A model generated the notes under the pieces. The model saw only the letters and a program-made list of their open reading frames with translations. It searched no databases and was not told where the DNA came from. A program made the translations under genes and the position numbers. A stretch of DNA of 64,000 nucleotides, taken from contig CAVPTO010000004.1 of NCBI GenBank assembly GCA_963708675.1, positions 434,001-498,000 on the forward strand, written 5' to 3'. Origin of the DNA: DATAXP01 sp963708675 (GTDB lineage: Bacteria > Planctomycetota > Planctomycetia > Pirellulales > PNKZ01). Below are positions 8,065 to 16,138 of the stretch, piece after piece (position 1 is the first letter of the stretch; each line of letters starts with the position of its first letter).

Positions 8065-8324
8065 GGCTGCTGGCGCGATTGAGTGCGCACCGTGATCGAC
8101 GTATTGAGAGCATTCTCCTCCTCGGGGGTGAGATCACTCAGAACCGCACACCAAGTTGGGAGTTTCGCTCCGGTCGCTCCTGAGGCTCGAGTTTCGACTC
8201 CCTTGCCTTCGAGAATTTGAATGATCAGCTTTTGATCGCTCGAAAGCGCATGACCGACTAGCGATTCGATCGCCTGTCGAATCTCGGGTTGCAAAGCGTG
8301 GACGTTGTGACTGGTCGATTCCAT
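8061..8324 (-). CDS. Putative antitoxin partner of the VapC-like toxin (87 aa)
   Basis: This small charged protein is encoded directly upstream of the PIN toxin with a four-base overlap, the position of a VapB-type antitoxin. No clear AbrB, RHH or Phd motif was recognised, so the family is undetermined; the role is inferred from position. The ATG at 8324 was chosen over a TTG nine bases earlier because a perfect TATAAT hexamer ends eight bases before that ATG, placing transcription start at or just before the start codon and leaving almost no leader. The C-terminal half contains LTPEEENALNTSI. Confidence 0.6.
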   Translation of the reverse strand: MESTSHNVHALQPEIRQAIESLVGHALSSDQKLIIQILEGKGVETRASGATGAKLPTWCAVLSDLTPEEENALNTSITVRTQSRQQP

Positions 8325-8332
8325 AGTTCTCA

Positions 8333-8338
8333 ATTATA
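8333..8338 (-). promoter_or_regulatory. TATAAT -10 element of the VapBC-like operon, apparently leaderless
   Basis: The minus strand carries TATAAT at 8338-8333, followed by 8 bases and then the antitoxin ATG at 8324. No recognisable Shine-Dalgarno sequence fits in between. No convincing -35 element was identified. Confidence 0.4.
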
Positions 8339-8350
8339 GCCGCAAACAGA

Positions 8351-10072
8351 TCACTTCAAATGCGCCTGAAAGAACGCGTCCATATCGTCGACCATCGTCG
8401 TGAAGTACGCCGGTTGCATCCAGCAGCCGTGCTTTCCCTTCGGATAAATCTTCTGCTCGGTCCACACGCCGAGCGATTTGAGCTTCTCGATCGACGGCAG
8501 GTCGCGCTCGGGATTGTCGAGCTCGCCGGTCTGGAACAGGATCGGCGGCGTGTCTTTCGTGAAGTGATCGTACGGCGATGACAACTTGTAGAGCGCCGGA
8601 TCTTGGTCGATCGTTTTGCCCAGCCAAACGTTCGAGTTCGACTCGCCGCCGGCGCGCGAGCGCTCGGCCACACTGCCCGTGGTCATCTCCATCGGGCCCG
8701 CCATGCACACGGCCGCCGCAATGCGCGACGACTGAATTCTATTCCCGCCATCTCCCTGGAGTTCGTTGGCATTCGGCTCCGCCGCCATGAGACCGACCAA
8801 ATGGGCGCCGGCCGAACCGCCGACCGCGCCGATGCGCTTCGGGTCGACGTGATACTTGTCGGCGTTAGCCCGAAGAAATCGCACGGCGGCGTTGCAGTCC
8901 TGAATCCCCGCGGGAAATTTCGCATCGCGACCCAGACGATATTCAATCGCCGCCGTAACGTAACCTCGCGAGGCCAGCGTTTGCGCCAATGTGCGAAACT
9001 TCGTCTTGTCTCCTTTGATCCACGCGCCGCCATGCACGATCACCAGCGTCGGCCGCGGCCCCGGCTTGTCGTTCGGAACGAAAATGTCGGCCACCAGCTT
9101 GCGATCGCCGTATTGCGCGTAGGGCACGTCGAAATACGGCGTGACATTGCCGGGCGTCAGGGTCGACAGCTTGGTTTCGTCCGCAGGCTGATCCTCGCTT
9201 CGCGTCGGCGGCTGCGACGGTCGGCCGGTGATGTTCATCTGCTGCGAATACAACCCGCCGACGGCAGTGATGTATAGCGTCATCATGTCGCTGCCGCCGA
9301 ACGTGCAGTTGATCGGTTTCGTCGGCGTTTCGATCTTCGTGAGCAACTTGCCGCCGGGACTCCACACCCAAATGGCCGTCGGTCCCGCGCAGTACACGTT
9401 CCCGGCGCGATCGACAGTCATGCCGTCAGCCCCCTTCTCCGGACCATCGTCCATCGAAGCGAGAATGCGACCATTCGTTGGCGAGCCCGGCGTCTTCACG
9501 TCGTACGCCCAAATCTTCTTCGGCCCATACGACGCCACGTACAGGGTCTGCTCATCGGGCGAAAGGATGATGCCGTTCGGCGACTCGATGCCGTCGATCG
9601 CCACGGTCGGCTTGCCCCCTTCGGGAACGTACATCACCTGCTTCTGCCCGGTGAGCGTGTAGTAGATGCCGCGCTGATTGTCGACGACGAGATCGTTCGG
9701 CTTGATCGGCGGCTTGGCGTCCTTGTCATGTTCGGCGATCGGAATCTTTTGGCCATCCTTCAGCCAAGCGATGCGGCTCTCGCCGTTGTCCGACAGGTAC
9801 AACCGTCCGTGATTGAAGTACGACGCGCTGATGCGCCCCGCGTCGTCGAGCACCACCTGCAACTTCTTCTGGCTCGGACGATAGCGGTACAGTTTCCCGC
9901 CTTTCACGTCCGGCACATACAACGCGCTCCCATCCCACGCCGGCCCATCGCACATGCCGAATTCGGTGTTCAGCGTTTGCAGTGGCGACGATTCATCAAC
10001 CAGCGGCTCGCCCCGAAGCGATGCCGGCAGAACGACGAGAACCAGCGAGGCGAGCACGTGCGAGAGTTTCAT
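8351..10072 (-). CDS. Secreted SMP-30/gluconolactonase-like beta-propeller fused to an alpha/beta-hydrolase esterase (573 aa)
   Basis: A signal peptide (about residues 1-21) is followed by an SMP-30/strictosidine-synthase-like propeller (about 30-290; segments such as GMCDGPAWDG, KPNDLVVDN and SPNGIILSPDEQTLYV). After a linker comes a carboxylesterase domain (about 310-573) with the oxyanion motif HGGAW, the nucleophile elbow GGSAGA, the acid region QTGELDNPERD and the catalytic His in GKHGCW. The likely role is periplasmic breakdown of sugar lactones or acylated sugars, common in planctomycete polysaccharide use. A decayed copy of its last 113 bases lies at 7508-7620. Substrate is not deducible. 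The start is well supported by the signal peptide. Confidence 0.85.
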   Translation of the reverse strand: MKLSHVLASLVLVVLPASLRGEPLVDESSPLQTLNTEFGMCDGPAWDGSALYVPDVKGGKLYRYRPSQKKLQVVLDDAGRISASYFNHGRLYLSDNGESRIAWLKDGQKIPIAEHDKDAKPPIKPNDLVVDNQRGIYYTLTGQKQVMYVPEGGKPTVAIDGIESPNGIILSPDEQTLYVASYGPKKIWAYDVKTPGSPTNGRILASMDDGPEKGADGMTVDRAGNVYCAGPTAIWVWSPGGKLLTKIETPTKPINCTFGGSDMMTLYITAVGGLYSQQMNITGRPSQPPTRSEDQPADETKLSTLTPGNVTPYFDVPYAQYGDRKLVADIFVPNDKPGPRPTLVIVHGGAWIKGDKTKFRTLAQTLASRGYVTAAIEYRLGRDAKFPAGIQDCNAAVRFLRANADKYHVDPKRIGAVGGSAGAHLVGLMAAEPNANELQGDGGNRIQSSRIAAAVCMAGPMEMTTGSVAERSRAGGESNSNVWLGKTIDQDPALYKLSSPYDHFTKDTPPILFQTGELDNPERDLPSIEKLKSLGVWTEQKIYPKGKHGCWMQPAYFTTMVDDMDAFFQAHLK

Positions 10073-10154
10073 AGCGGCGAGGATCCTCCAATGCGGGGTG
10101 GGAAGACGGCATCTTAATCGGATCGCGGAACGCGAGCGAGTCGGCGGCTCGCAA

Positions 10155-10267
10155 CCCTCGCCCCTTCGGGGAGAGGGTGGTTCGCCGCAGGCGGACCGGG
10201 TGAGGGGATCGTGAACTCTGTACCCGCTTCGCCCCTCACCCTAGCCCTCTCCCCGAAGGGGCGAGGG
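10155..10267. repeat. Dispersed palindromic repeat, copy 2
   Basis: Arms at 10155-10180 and 10245-10267 are near-perfect reverse complements, and each contains its own hairpin (CCCTCG...GAGAGGG type). The element is clearly related to 738-852. It lies between the divergent genes starting at 10072 and 10300, so any promoter sequences are squeezed to its edges. Confidence 0.75.
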
Positions 10268-10286
10268 GAACTGTGTTTGCGCGTGT

Positions 10287-10292
10287 TATAAT
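10287..10292 (+). promoter_or_regulatory. TATAAT -10 element of the metallophosphoesterase gene, apparently leaderless
   Basis: A perfect TATAAT hexamer ends seven bases before the ATG at 10300. Transcription would begin at or within a base or two of the start codon. No Shine-Dalgarno sequence precedes the ATG and no good -35 match is seen. Confidence 0.4.
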
Positions 10293-10299
10293 CCCACCC

Positions 10300-11262
10300 A
10301 TGAAACACCGCATTCCTCTCGCCGCCACCATCCTCTTCATCATCGCTGCCTTGGCGTATCCGCGTCCCGAGACGCTGGTCACGCCGGGCCTGAAGATCAA
10401 GGTCGAATCGAAGAACCCGTGGACGAACCTCGGCCTCAACAATCGGCCCGAGAACTTTCAGTTCGCCATCGTCACCGACCGCACCGGCGGCCACCGTCCC
10501 GGCATCTTCGAAAGCGCGATCGGCAAGCTGAATCTGATGCAGCCCGAGTTCGTCATGTCGGTCGGCGATCTGATCGAAGGCAACGGTGAGAAGCAGCCGC
10601 CGGCCGAGGACCAATGGCGCGAGTTCAATCAGTTTGTCAGCCGACTGCAGATGCCGTTCTTCTACGTCCCCGGCAATCACGACCTGCAGAAGTCGACCGC
10701 TTCGCTGTGGCAGAGCCAATTCGGCCGCACGTACTTTCACTTCGTCTATCACGACATCCTGTTCGTGATGCTCAACAGCGAAGACCCGCCAGGCGAAAAG
10801 TACGGGCACGTCGGTGACGAGCAGCTTGCGTGGCTTGAGAAGGTGCTCGACGAAAACACGAAGGTCTCGTGGACGATGGTCTTCATCCACAAGCCGATGT
10901 GGGGGTTCGGCCCGCTGGCGAACTGGCATCGCGTCGAAGCGCTCGTCAAAGATCGGCCGCGCACGGTGTTCGCCGGACACAATCATCGCTACGCGGTCGC
11001 CAAGGTCGGCGACTACTTCTACTACACGCTCGCCACGACCGGCGGCGCGAGCAAGCTGACCGGTCCCGCGCTGGGTTCGTTCGACCATGTGGTGTGGGTG
11101 ACGATGACGCCCAAGGGTCCGAAGATGGCGAACCTGATGCTCGACGGCATCTGGACCGACGACCCGATGAAAGAAGCGCAATCGCAAGAGACACCAGCGT
11201 CAGAAAAGCCAACGCCGAAAGAGCCCACCGTTCCCAAGAAAGTTCCGGCGCTGACGAATTGA
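10300..11262 (+). CDS. Secreted calcineurin-like metallophosphoesterase (320 aa)
   Basis: An N-terminal hydrophobic segment (residues 5-20) indicates export or membrane anchoring. The dinuclear-metal motifs of the calcineurin-like fold follow in order: VTDRTGG (Asp60), VGDLIEGN (Asp90), PGNHDLQ (Asn126-His127), FIHKPMW and GHNHRY. The first motif lacks the usual Asp-x-His spacing and reads DRTGG, a variation seen in some family members. The C terminus is a low-complexity Pro/Lys/Glu tail after about residue 290. The ATG at 10300 was preferred over one at 10273, which lies upstream of the -10 element. The substrate is unknown. Confidence 0.85.
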   Translation: MKHRIPLAATILFIIAALAYPRPETLVTPGLKIKVESKNPWTNLGLNNRPENFQFAIVTDRTGGHRPGIFESAIGKLNLMQPEFVMSVGDLIEGNGEKQPPAEDQWREFNQFVSRLQMPFFYVPGNHDLQKSTASLWQSQFGRTYFHFVYHDILFVMLNSEDPPGEKYGHVGDEQLAWLEKVLDENTKVSWTMVFIHKPMWGFGPLANWHRVEALVKDRPRTVFAGHNHRYAVAKVGDYFYYTLATTGGASKLTGPALGSFDHVVWVTMTPKGPKMANLMLDGIWTDDPMKEAQSQETPASEKPTPKEPTVPKKVPALTN

Positions 11263-11294
11263 GTTTTTGAAATCGCGGGGGTTTCGCTATTGCA

Positions 11295-11651
11295 ATGCCT
11301 TTTTCGGCGTTCCTCAAAACAAGTGGTTGGGTCATTACATTGACGGCCGACGAAAAACACATACTTAAAGCAGCGTTATTCGTGGGTTCGACCACGACCT
11401 GTGGTTTTGCGAAGTGTGATCGCGTCATTCGGCATGCGCTGCTTGACCAGTGGAATCACGAGTTGGAGTCGGCCGCATGCGTCTCCGGCTACGAGCACCC
11501 AGCGGTTGCTTCCGCCTACGACATAATTCGGTCGCTTGCATCTTATGGCTTGCTCGATGGCCGCGGTGATCTCGCACTGCCTGCAGGCCCACGTTACACC
11601 GAATGCCGCATCAGTGCTGCAGGTCGTCTTGCCCTCGAATCGACGACCTAA
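11295..11651 (+). CDS. Hypothetical protein (118 aa)
   Basis: An open frame with a plausible protein composition starts 32 bases after the metallophosphoesterase. Residues 75-112 (YDIIRSLASYGLL and YTECRISAAGRLAL) resemble a small winged-helix or antitoxin-like end, but no family was recognised. No Shine-Dalgarno sequence is obvious. It could be real or a chance frame. Confidence 0.4.
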   Translation: MPFSAFLKTSGWVITLTADEKHILKAALFVGSTTTCGFAKCDRVIRHALLDQWNHELESAACVSGYEHPAVASAYDIIRSLASYGLLDGRGDLALPAGPRYTECRISAAGRLALESTT

Positions 11652-12147
11652 CCACCCGCTATAGATTTCCGCAGCTTCTAGGCGCTTCGTGCTCTTCACT
11701 TTCGGCTACGGTACCATCAGCTTCACGCTTCTTCTCAGACAGTGTCGCTCCGCGCGAACTCGCCTACGGGCGTGCTTACGAACACATATCGATATGTTGG
11801 AGCGCTGCCAACCGAATGAACCTGATGCCGCCGAACCAGTCGCGGCACTTGGCATGCTTCTTCGGTTGAGTCGATTTGCGTTTTGAGTAACGTAGCAATG
11901 CGCTCTCACAAGCCCACGGACTGCCGTCCGTGGGTTGGAAGCGCGAGTGAGGTTGTGTCGTGTCGATGCGGTGGGCCCGCGTTCGCTTTCGCGACCATGG
12001 CCCATCGTAAGACGCGAAAAGTCGCGCGTGCAAATAATCAAAAAGTCGCCGACTTATTGCACGTTACCTGGGGCCCCATGGGCCTGGGAATAAGTCACAC
12101 GCCAGAGTGGGTAGAAAGTCATGGACGCTGGGATGCAACACGCCGCG
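11652..12147. other. Convergent intergenic region with hairpin-forming sequences
   Basis: No gene was recognised between the end of the hypothetical gene at 11651 and the end of the minus-strand gene at 12148. Two inverted repeats are present: a 9-bp perfect stem with a 4-base loop at 11913-11934 (CCCACGGAC...GTCCGTGGG) and a larger imperfect one with arms 12027-12037 and 12054-12063. Either could end transcription from one side, but neither is followed by a clear T-run. Confidence 0.5.
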
Positions 12148-15100
12148 TTAAACCGCGACCTCGGACGAACGGAGTCGATCGGTGATCGCTTTCGCCCAAT
12201 CGGCGTCGACGTTGGCGAGAATGCGAAGCAGTTCTCCCGTGCAACTCGGCGGCAATGTGTCGCGTTCCATCATCGCTATCAATTCGCGACCGAATCCATC
12301 AGCCGCGGGTTCGTTTTTGATATCGAGCGCCAATTCGAGTTGGCCGATGACCGCGAAATAAACGTCTTTCGTTGCGTGGGCTGCTTCACGTGCGCCGCGA
12401 AGATGCTCGGCCGCCGCCGCAAAGTCACCGGCAGCGCGATCGCATCGCGCCAGGGCGCCGTGAGACATCGAGACGCCCGCCGCGTCATCGATCGATTCGG
12501 ACAGCCTCAGGTCCTCAACGAAGTGAATGCGGGCGGCGTCGTAGTCGGGCGGCTCTTCGCAAAGCGCCAATCGCCCAAGCCCGCCGTGAGCGCGAGCCTG
12601 ACCGGGCAAATCGATCAGCCCGCGCGACGTTCGGATCTCCAACCCGCGCTCGAAATACGTCCTCGCCGCAGCCCGGTCGTCGGCATCGCCGTAGCTCAGT
12701 TGCTCGCCGAGCGAACTCAGCAGCTTGGCCTCGAGCGCGATCCGTGTCAGATCGTCGGACGGATCGCTTTCGACGAGCGTCAATCCCTTTTGCAATGCCG
12801 TGAGCCGCTCGTCTGCATGACGAAGGGGCAGACTCACTCCGAGCAGGTGATACCCGGCGGCCTGCTCCAGCGATATCTCGCTCGACGCGATAATGCGTCG
12901 AGACAATGCGACACCGCGATCGCACCAGATGGGCTTTCCCGTATCGCGCGAAGCGTCGTAACAACTGCGTGCGGCCAACACGAGCAGCGCGTGTTCGGGA
13001 TGAGCCCGATGTTCGACGAGCTGCCATGCGCTCTCTGCCGTCGCCGCGCGATTGAGGCCCGTGACGTGCGATTCATCGCAGTCGATGCGCAGCTTTTCGA
13101 GTGCCGCATCGAACGGCTTGCCGGCGACTTGCGCCGAATGCTCGGCCAACGACAGCCATCGCCGCGCTTCGTCGAACGTGAAAGCAGCCCTAGCCTGGCG
13201 CACCGCGAGCAGGCAGGAGTCGAAGCTCTTGGCGGCATGGCGATCGCCGGCCAGCGACCAATGCCGAGCCAGCGCGAACACCAACTTCGGATCACCGCGC
13301 CGTTCCAACGCCGTTGCGATGCGGGAGTGCAATTCTTGAATCAGCTTCGGCGGTCGCTGCCCTGCAACGCGGGGTTCGACGAGCTCGTCACGGACGGTTT
13401 CGAACATGAATGCCGACGAGAACGCGTACCGGTCGTCGTCATTGGGCACGTCGCAGACGAGATGCGCTGTCTGTTCCAGTTGCCGCAAGGTTTCGAGCAG
13501 TTCGAGGCGGTCGAGCTCCAGCGATTCGGCGAGCGTGGTGACGGAGAACATCTCGCCGAGCAAGGCCGCGCTACGGAGAATGAGCTTTTGGTCGTTCGAG
13601 GCGTGCAACTTTTCAGCAAGCGTGCGACGCAAGTCGGCAGGGACCGGGAGACTGTCGGCGTCGTTGCGGAAAGCGAAGCCGCGATCGGTCGGTTGCAGCG
13701 TTCCCGCGGACGCCAACTCGCGAACCGATTGAAACAGCCAAAACAAACCGCCTGGCTCGTCGCCGAGCACGCCGAGAGCGTCGACGATGCGCTGAGCGGA
13801 ACTCGCTTCGATGCTGAAGGCTTCGGTGAGAATCGACACTTGTTCGACACGCGATGGCGTGTTGAGCTGCATCACGCAGTCGCCGATGCCCGAGGTTTGG
13901 AACGGCGTTTGGTCGCGAGCGCACAGCAGCACGGTCAAGCGTGTGTCGCCGCCGGGAGGCATACGCTGATGCAAATGGCGGAGCAACGCTGCGGAGCCTT
14001 CATCGATCCACTGCAAGTTGTCGAGAAACAGGATGATCGGCTGCTTGCGAGCGAGCCGCTTCAGCGAAGCCGTTACCGCGGAATAGAACTCGCCGGCCGC
14101 GCCAGGCGAGGTGGCCGACGGGTGTCCGATGCCCGACAACAGGCTCCAGTAAGGAACGATCGCGCCCACGAGCTCTTGCAGCACGGTATCGAGACCGCTG
14201 GCGGTGGCTTGCGGGCCAGGCGTCGACATCGATTCCCAGATATCGCCAAGCGCGTCGTGGAACGGCTGATACGGCTGCGCGTTGCTGCGACAGTTGCCGC
14301 TCAGCACGCGAGTGTCGGGATGCAAAGCCCGCATGTCGGCGATCAGGCGCGTGGCAGCGGCCGATTTGCCGGCGCCGCTCGGACCGTGCAGCGCGAGCCA
14401 TCGAGTCCCTTCCTTAGCGTCTTTCTGCAGATATGCCTTTGCTTCGATATAAGACGGCGAGGGTTGAAACTCGGGAGTGCGCGCACGGGCTTCCAACTCG
14501 GCAAGCGTTTGTGGTCGAGCCGAGGACGAAGAAACTCCATCAACGGTGGGCGAGGCGCCGCTGATGACGGTGCGATGTGACGCCACACGTATCGCGAAGA
14601 GAACGTCGATGATGAGGGCCGCGAAACCAATTCCCGCAACCCAGAGTGTTTCGACGGCCATCGTCGCAACGCCCAGCACCGTCGCCATCGCGACAGCCAC
14701 AGGGGCGAGCAGTGTCGGAAAGCGATCGGTGGAGTCCAAAGCTCGGCCGAACATGTACAACACGCCGCACGCGGCGAGCGTCAACGCGGGGACGATCGAC
14801 AAAGCGCTGCCGCCAAGCGCGAGCCAAGCCGTCCGCGCGAAGAACGCAGTGACGCCGCAACCGGTCGCCATCATCGCCAAACCCCAGCGGCCATCGCAGC
14901 GGAGGCCGGGTACGACGCCGGTCAAACTGCGAGCGCCGAGATTGAACGACACCGCCGGAGCCATGAAAACCAACAACCCAACGAGCGCGGGCCACCACGC
15001 TGCGTGCGAGATCGGCGTGGTCGCCGTCGGCGCAAGATGTTCGAGCACCGGAGCGACCAAACTTGGCAAGACGAAGCCAATCGCGAAGCCAACCGCCGGC

Positions 15101-15339
15101 GGAAGAATCCACTCCGGCCAAAGGTCTGGCGCACGGGTGCTGAAGTAGGCCAAGCCGACATAAAGCAGCATCGCCAGCGCGCATCGCGCCGCGGCGGACT
15201 CAACGATCAGCGTTGCGTGCCGACTGCGGTCGATTGCGGACCCGGAGCCGACGTATTCGCGTGTCGATTCCAGCGTCGACGGACTTTCGGCTTTGAGAGC
15301 CGCTTCGATAGACGACGAGTAGAAGGCTCGCCATTGCAC
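12148..15339 (-). CDS. Large membrane AAA/STAND-type ATPase with TPR-like C terminus (1063 aa as drawn)
   Basis: From a GTG at 15339 the frame encodes about seven or eight hydrophobic segments (residues 45-250), then a STAND/AAA_16-type NTPase with Walker A GPSGAGKS (319-326) and Walker B IILFLDNLQWID (436-447), then a long helical region with TPR character (about 700-1060). Such architecture suits a membrane-tethered signalling or assembly ATPase. The frame is open upstream of the GTG and reads naturally through the preceding gene region (RALNPEPTDYAWYQ just before the GTG), so this and the gene at 15200-16138 are probably one protein broken by an indel near 15370-15405. The input signal and partners are unknown. 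Confidence 0.75.
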   Translation of the reverse strand: MQWRAFYSSSIEAALKAESPSTLESTREYVGSGSAIDRSRHATLIVESAAARCALAMLLYVGLAYFSTRAPDLWPEWILPPAVGFAIGFVLPSLVAPVLEHLAPTATTPISHAAWWPALVGLLVFMAPAVSFNLGARSLTGVVPGLRCDGRWGLAMMATGCGVTAFFARTAWLALGGSALSIVPALTLAACGVLYMFGRALDSTDRFPTLLAPVAVAMATVLGVATMAVETLWVAGIGFAALIIDVLFAIRVASHRTVISGASPTVDGVSSSSARPQTLAELEARARTPEFQPSPSYIEAKAYLQKDAKEGTRWLALHGPSGAGKSAAATRLIADMRALHPDTRVLSGNCRSNAQPYQPFHDALGDIWESMSTPGPQATASGLDTVLQELVGAIVPYWSLLSGIGHPSATSPGAAGEFYSAVTASLKRLARKQPIILFLDNLQWIDEGSAALLRHLHQRMPPGGDTRLTVLLCARDQTPFQTSGIGDCVMQLNTPSRVEQVSILTEAFSIEASSAQRIVDALGVLGDEPGGLFWLFQSVRELASAGTLQPTDRGFAFRNDADSLPVPADLRRTLAEKLHASNDQKLILRSAALLGEMFSVTTLAESLELDRLELLETLRQLEQTAHLVCDVPNDDDRYAFSSAFMFETVRDELVEPRVAGQRPPKLIQELHSRIATALERRGDPKLVFALARHWSLAGDRHAAKSFDSCLLAVRQARAAFTFDEARRWLSLAEHSAQVAGKPFDAALEKLRIDCDESHVTGLNRAATAESAWQLVEHRAHPEHALLVLAARSCYDASRDTGKPIWCDRGVALSRRIIASSEISLEQAAGYHLLGVSLPLRHADERLTALQKGLTLVESDPSDDLTRIALEAKLLSSLGEQLSYGDADDRAAARTYFERGLEIRTSRGLIDLPGQARAHGGLGRLALCEEPPDYDAARIHFVEDLRLSESIDDAAGVSMSHGALARCDRAAGDFAAAAEHLRGAREAAHATKDVYFAVIGQLELALDIKNEPAADGFGRELIAMMERDTLPPSCTGELLRILANVDADWAKAITDRLRSSEVAV

Positions 15340-16138
15340 CTGATACCAGGCGTAGTCGGTTGGCTCGGGATTCAGAGCGCGGTACGAGCACGATGCACAG
15401 ATTCACGGCTTTGCCATCGTGGCCCTTGCGATGAACGATCTGACGACAACACTCGGTGAAGGCGGCGTCGGGCGCGTCCCATGCCGGTGCAGTGAGCTCC
15501 GAAGACTTGATGTCGGAGATGAGCGTCAGGTTGGGCATCGTTGCCAGGGCGGAAGGTGCGACGCGTTCGACGAGGTCGTCGACGATTTGTATCGAGCGAT
15601 CATCCATCCCCTCGCGAGCCACGAGCACGACGGCGTGCATGTTCGCGCCGGGAAGGAAATCGAGCGATTGCGAGAACGCACGCAGCAGCGCCATGCGCCG
15701 CGCCGCGTCGGGAACCGTCGCGATCTTGACGACTTGGCCGTCGGTACTGTCGGTGCCGACGAGAAGTCTCGCCAACGGGAAATATCCGAAGAATGTGCCA
15801 GACGTCGTTGCCCGCAGCTTTGCGATGTCGGTGCGAAGCGCGAGCGCCTTGTCGCGTAATGCGTTTGCTTGCGAGTCGTCCGCTGATTCTGACTTGAGGG
15901 CAGCGAGCGCCGCGTTCACCGCTGCATCCGCGCCATCGAGCGATTTCAAGTCGCCTTGCTCGATGAGATCGAAATGAATGAGCGTGCGTGCCTCGGCAAT
16001 GGCGCGGCGCGCGGCGACCACGGAAGCATGCTCCGGCGTCGCTTCGCCAGCAAGAGCGAGTCTGCAGCCCGAAGCGAAGAGAATCGCGACGAACGCGACA
16101 CCGCGGATTCGATGGCCTTCAATAATCTTTGAGCTCAC
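15200..16138 (-). CDS. Secreted N-terminal portion of the membrane AAA/STAND protein, or separate lipoprotein-like protein (312 aa)
   Basis: The start is a GTG overlapping the upstream sulfatase stop. A signal sequence ends near a Cys (FASGCRLALAGE), which could be a lipobox, followed by a helical region and an alpha/beta region. The last 45 or so residues (after CIVLV, about residue 255) are arginine-rich and look out of frame: they overlap the coding part of 12148-15339 by 140 bases. One surplus base between about 15370 and 15405 would restore a single continuous protein of about 1330 residues with this part outside the membrane. No known domain was recognised in it. Confidence 0.6.
   Translation of the reverse strand: MSSKIIEGHRIRGVAFVAILFASGCRLALAGEATPEHASVVAARRAIAEARTLIHFDLIEQGDLKSLDGADAAVNAALAALKSESADDSQANALRDKALALRTDIAKLRATTSGTFFGYFPLARLLVGTDSTDGQVVKIATVPDAARRMALLRAFSQSLDFLPGANMHAVVLVAREGMDDRSIQIVDDLVERVAPSALATMPNLTLISDIKSSELTAPAWDAPDAAFTECCRQIVHRKGHDGKAVNLCIVLVPRSESRANRLRLVSGAMASLLLVVYRSGSQSRKSVDAGIDTRIRRLRVRNRPQSARNADR

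Noticed and set aside
11913..11934. Perfect 9-bp hairpin as an intrinsic terminator
   Set aside because: No T-run follows on either strand, and the nearest gene ends are over 200 bases away, so only a generic hairpin was reported.
12121..14580. Plus-strand open frame of 819 codons
   Set aside because: It is the antisense shadow of the STAND ATPase gene. The product is Arg/Gln-rich with no recognisable domain, while the minus-strand frame has Walker A, Walker B and repeat structure.
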